Shown here in pieces: positions 63,248 through 64,000 of a stretch of 64,000 nucleotides of DNA. The notes below the pieces were generated by a model. That model did not search any database, was not told the DNA's origin, and worked only from the letters and a program-made list of their open reading frames with translations. This DNA is from Chaenocephalus aceratus. Its lineage: Eukaryota; Chordata; Actinopteri; Perciformes; Channichthyidae. The stretch is from NCBI GenBank assembly GCA_023974075.1, contig CM043792.1, forward strand, positions 17,451,373-17,515,372. Direction: 5' to 3'. Position numbers and translations under genes: made by a program. The stretch's first letter is position 1; each line of letters begins with the position of its first letter.

Positions 63248-64000
63248 GAAGTTATGGAACTTTATTATTTGTGAGTTTAACAAAATATGACAAATGGCAT
63301 CAGTAACAGATGTGATATGAATTTCTATAAAGTTGTCTCACATTCTTGGTCATATTTTATATACAGTATGTAATGAGTATAACATGTCCAGTAAGTATAA
63401 AGTGTTTCCTAATACTGTGTATTCAACCACTATGGAATATGTATGTGGGCAGACAAAACTGAGTTGTTCTGTGTGTGAAGTAACCTCAAGTCACTCCACA
63501 GGCACATGTTGATGCAGACCAGTTTGTCAAGACAAAAAAGGGCAAGACTAGGCTGAGAGCAGAGGCTATACCCACCATCTTCGTGCATTGCCCTGTGGTC
63601 AAAAAGAGAAGGGCCCCTGCACCACAATTCACCCGGGGCCTGTATCTACAAAGCCCGTAGCTCATGATCACAGCTGTAGGAGCCAATTAACTGTGGGTAT
63701 AAAGGTAGGAACCTATGTGTGTTGGGGAGAGGTTCCGCCGGAAGGCCCATACATTACATTACATTACATTGCATTTAGCTGACGCTTTTATCCAAAGCGA
63801 CTTACATACAGTTTTTGAACACACACACAAGGAGCACACACGGAGAACACACACGGAGAACACACACGGAGAACACACACACAAACACGGGATTACAAGC
63901 AAAGCAAAGGTATTGTGTAAACAGTAATATCGTGTGGTGAATATGGAAAGAAGCAAGTAAATAGTCAAGAAGCTATGTTGCCAGGGCACTAAGATACATT
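63248..64000. repeat. Duplicated block, copy 2 (pair of 57088-57826), cut by window end
   Basis: Almost identical to 57088-57826, offset 6160 at the start and 6174 after a 14-base gain in the ACACACGGAGA repeat. It lacks the 56-bp inverted repeat that precedes copy 1, so the shared block starts inside that structure. It continues past the window edge. Confidence 0.95.

Overview
The window is nuclear DNA from a ray-finned (teleost) fish. The genes have vertebrate exon-intron structure with GT-AG splice sites. The interspersed repeats are of fish type: an L2-clade LINE, tRNA-derived SINEs, TTAA-flanked MITEs and long CA arrays. The exon proteins match known vertebrate families. I cannot name the species; the repeat mix would suit a percomorph, but that is a guess.

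The first 51 kb is a conserved vertebrate gene neighbourhood, the same gene set and order as human 17q21.31: HROB (-, 3' end outside the window), ASB16 (+), TMUB2 (+), ATXN7L3 (-), UBTF (-), SLC4A1 (-). Splicing could be rebuilt with consistent reading phase for five of the six genes: ASB16 465 aa, TMUB2 333 aa, ATXN7L3 387 aa, UBTF 727 aa and SLC4A1 914 aa. HROB is partial and one of its exon junctions is unresolved. The genes are functionally unrelated: recombination repair, ubiquitin ligation, a membrane ubiquitin-like protein, SAGA deubiquitination, rDNA transcription and erythrocyte anion exchange. They form a syntenic block, not a pathway. TMUB2 and ATXN7L3 converge tail to tail. HROB and ASB16 are divergent.

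Between ATXN7L3 and UBTF (24981-28205) lies a compound of three copies of one ~1.07 kb non-autonomous terminal-inverted-repeat element. Copy C is nested inside copy B and inverted relative to copies A and B. Just beyond it is an orphan first exon of a THAP-domain gene.

From 51 to 64 kb there is no recognisable intact host gene. It holds repeats, two nearly identical copies of a THAP-domain first exon (60008-60157 and 62811-62960), a second duplicated block (57088-57826 and 63248-64000), a perfect 56-bp inverted repeat (56949-57004 / 58373-58428), a TTAA MITE and simple repeats.

I found no new enzymatic or defence system. The observations most worth checking are the nested transposon compound, the duplicated THAP units, and a Gly-Leu minisatellite inside the ATXN7L3 coding sequence.
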